In this document: in pieces, positions 62,882 through 64,000 of the stretch | Layout: every line of letters begins with the position of its first letter | Numbering within the stretch: position 1 is the stretch's first letter | Source of the DNA: Fluviicoccus sp. | Lineage (GTDB): Bacteria; Pseudomonadota; Gammaproteobacteria; Pseudomonadales; Moraxellaceae | Direction of reading: 5' to 3' | Length of the DNA: 64,000 nt | Assembly: GCF_030646115.1 (NCBI RefSeq) | Contig: NZ_JAUSMX010000019.1 | Location: 62,001-126,000 of the forward strand | The notes under the pieces: generated by a model | The model's database searches: none | Seen by the model: the letters and a program-made list of their open reading frames with translations, nothing else | What the model was told of the DNA's origin: nothing | Made by a program: the position numbers and the translations under genes

Positions 62882-63838
62882 TCAGGGTTGGGCAGGCGCG
62901 CCGTTCACAGAACCGGCTTGCGGCGCCGCGCGGTCCAGGCACCAGGGCGACAGCACCCGGTTGACCAGGCCGCCCGGTTTCAGCACCGTGAACCACAACA
63001 CCGCCAGCGCCGCCGGCAGACCGACCAGATAGCTGGCAATGTGCGCCGCGGTATCCGCCGGAACCTGACCCAGGCCGCGGGCTATGTGGTTGCCAACCCC
63101 GAACAACGAGCCAATATAATTCACCACTACCGCGCTGAAGATGGCCGCCCCCAGGCTGACAGCGAACACCGCCACCAGATAAGAAATCAGCAGGATCGGC
63201 CCGTAACCCCAGAACGTCACCGGACGACCGCGTTCGGCCAGGGCGGCGCTGTGCCACAGGAACATCAGGGCAGCAAAGGGCGGCAGCAGGTACACGCCGT
63301 CGAGATACAAGGTCATGGCCACGCTGCTGGTGATGAAATGCCAGGCAGCCACGGCCGTACCCATGATGGTGCCGCCGGTGCCCACACCCGGTGTCCACGC
63401 GGGCGAACCCGTCACCATGTCGCGGTCATAGAAGAAGCGGTCATAACCCAGCCCGTCCCAGCCGTAAACCAGAATGAAGAACATGCCGAAGTAGCCGAGC
63501 ATCCAGTTCAGGTTGGCGAGGTAATATTTGCCGCACTGCAACAACTTCATACCCACCCAGAAGCCGAGGATGCCCTGGGTGATGTTGGTGATGCCGAAGG
63601 CCAGCACCAGGAATTCGTGCATGCTGGAGAAGTTTTCCGCGGCCTGCATGGTTTCCCACGAGGGATGCCTTATCAGCAGCAACATGCCGGTGGGAGACCA
63701 GCACAAGGCCAGGAACAGCACCGTCCAGACAAAGAACCGGCTCTCCAGCGGCTTTTTCAGCCGCGTCAATTGCGGGCCGGCGGCCAGCGCCAGACTGGCG
63801 CCAAATCCGTAAGCCCAGAACACATCCACTTGTACCAT
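62882..63838 (-). CDS. Multi-pass membrane protein, unknown
   Basis: 318 aa with about seven or eight membrane helices. No family recognised. Conserved-looking features: SSMHEFLVLAFGITNITQG, YGWDGLGYDRFFYDRDM in a loop and AVAAWHFITSSVAMTLY. The His residues within helices could bind a metal or haem. It begins the reverse-strand block with the SRPBCC, DCC and monooxygenase genes (72-bp gap to the SRPBCC gene), so it may serve the same pathway. Confidence 0.7.
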   Translation of the reverse strand: MVQVDVFWAYGFGASLALAAGPQLTRLKKPLESRFFVWTVLFLALCWSPTGMLLLIRHPSWETMQAAENFSSMHEFLVLAFGITNITQGILGFWVGMKLLQCGKYYLANLNWMLGYFGMFFILVYGWDGLGYDRFFYDRDMVTGSPAWTPGVGTGGTIMGTAVAAWHFITSSVAMTLYLDGVYLLPPFAALMFLWHSAALAERGRPVTFWGYGPILLISYLVAVFAVSLGAAIFSAVVVNYIGSLFGVGNHIARGLGQVPADTAAHIASYLVGLPAALAVLWFTVLKPGGLVNRVLSPWCLDRAAPQAGSVNGAPAQP

Positions 63839-63982
63839 GATGACCTCTCGTTATCGTTATAACGGCTTGGGAACGCAGCCCCGCCGGGATGTCACCATCC
63901 TACGATGTCAATAATTTCCCCATGAGCTTGACGCAGGCCAATCTGCTTGTAATCTTGGGCCAATCAGAGGAACCTCGCCCCC

Positions 63983-64000
63983 ATGAGCACATCGGCCACT
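63983..64000 (+). CDS. Start of a gene cut by the window edge
   Basis: ATG at 63983 preceded by AGAGGAA, followed by ser-thr-ser-ala-thr codons, six in all. Divergent from the membrane protein gene, 144 bp away. Too little remains to identify. Confidence 0.35.

Noticed and set aside
62435-63862. 475-codon forward frame over the SRPBCC and membrane protein genes
   Set aside because: Shadow of two convincing reverse-strand genes; low-complexity His/Gln/Arg composition.

Overview
The window is a stretch of chromosome from a GC-rich, Gram-negative proteobacterium. A beta- or gammaproteobacterium fits best, and a Neisseriales-like betaproteobacterium is my leading guess. The main pointers are elongation factor P with Arg32 next to the rhamnosyltransferase EarP, a TIGR02647-type protein, an MltA lipoprotein and Tat and lipoprotein signals. 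The species call is inference. I saw no rRNA, tRNA or CRISPR array.

Layout. 0.1-3.3 kb: a secreted family I lipase, a small membrane protein, an ArsR-type regulator and a lysozyme-family protein. 3.3-10.5 kb: a decayed chromosomal integron, and the most unusual part of the window. It has an integrase gene with a large internal deletion, an attI-side region and about five AT-richer gene cassettes. These encode a DUF6602-like possible nuclease, a 97-aa orphan, a membrane protein, a DUF3885 protein and an exported 2H phosphoesterase. The cassette borders can be read from complementary core sites. Four of the five attC sites are interrupted by IS110/IS1111-type elements: one intact, three reduced. 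In each case the right end of the element abuts a GTT core of the attC site. 10.5-18.2 kb: RsgA, a VOC protein, a Shethna FeSII-like ferredoxin behind a possible FNR/Anr box, small exported and Cys-rich proteins, an SLC13 transporter, a YqhA-like protein and glucose-6-phosphate isomerase.

18.3-28.7 kb: a reverse-strand surface-glycan block. In transcription order it runs polysaccharide deacetylase, ELM1-like, GT4 and GT2 glycosyltransferases, rfbB-rfbA-rfbC-rfbD for dTDP-L-rhamnose, a sialyltransferase-like protein, pseB and pseG. Only two of the six pseudaminic acid enzymes are present. 28.9-36.0 kb: a response regulator with two receiver domains and its CBS-domain histidine kinase, a copper chaperone, a hybrid kinase and a CopA-type P1B ATPase. 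36-41 kb: small conserved proteins and a probable operon of cytochrome c lipoprotein, sugar-lactone oxidase and a DSD1-type PLP enzyme.

41-50 kb: an AraC regulator, a beta-lactamase-fold hydrolase, RlmA, a DUF6670-like protein, two short-chain dehydrogenase-type enzymes, then earP and efp. EarP uses the dTDP-L-rhamnose made by the rfb genes to modify EF-P. 50-64 kb: MltA, a second AraC regulator, a MaoC-like hydratase, a DUF6160-like exported protein, an alpha/beta hydrolase, an exported repeat protein coupled to a DUF3142 protein, a Baeyer-Villiger-type monooxygenase with DCC and SRPBCC neighbours, and a multi-pass membrane protein. A dispersed inverted repeat of about 122 bp occurs three times, and a separate REP-like hairpin once.
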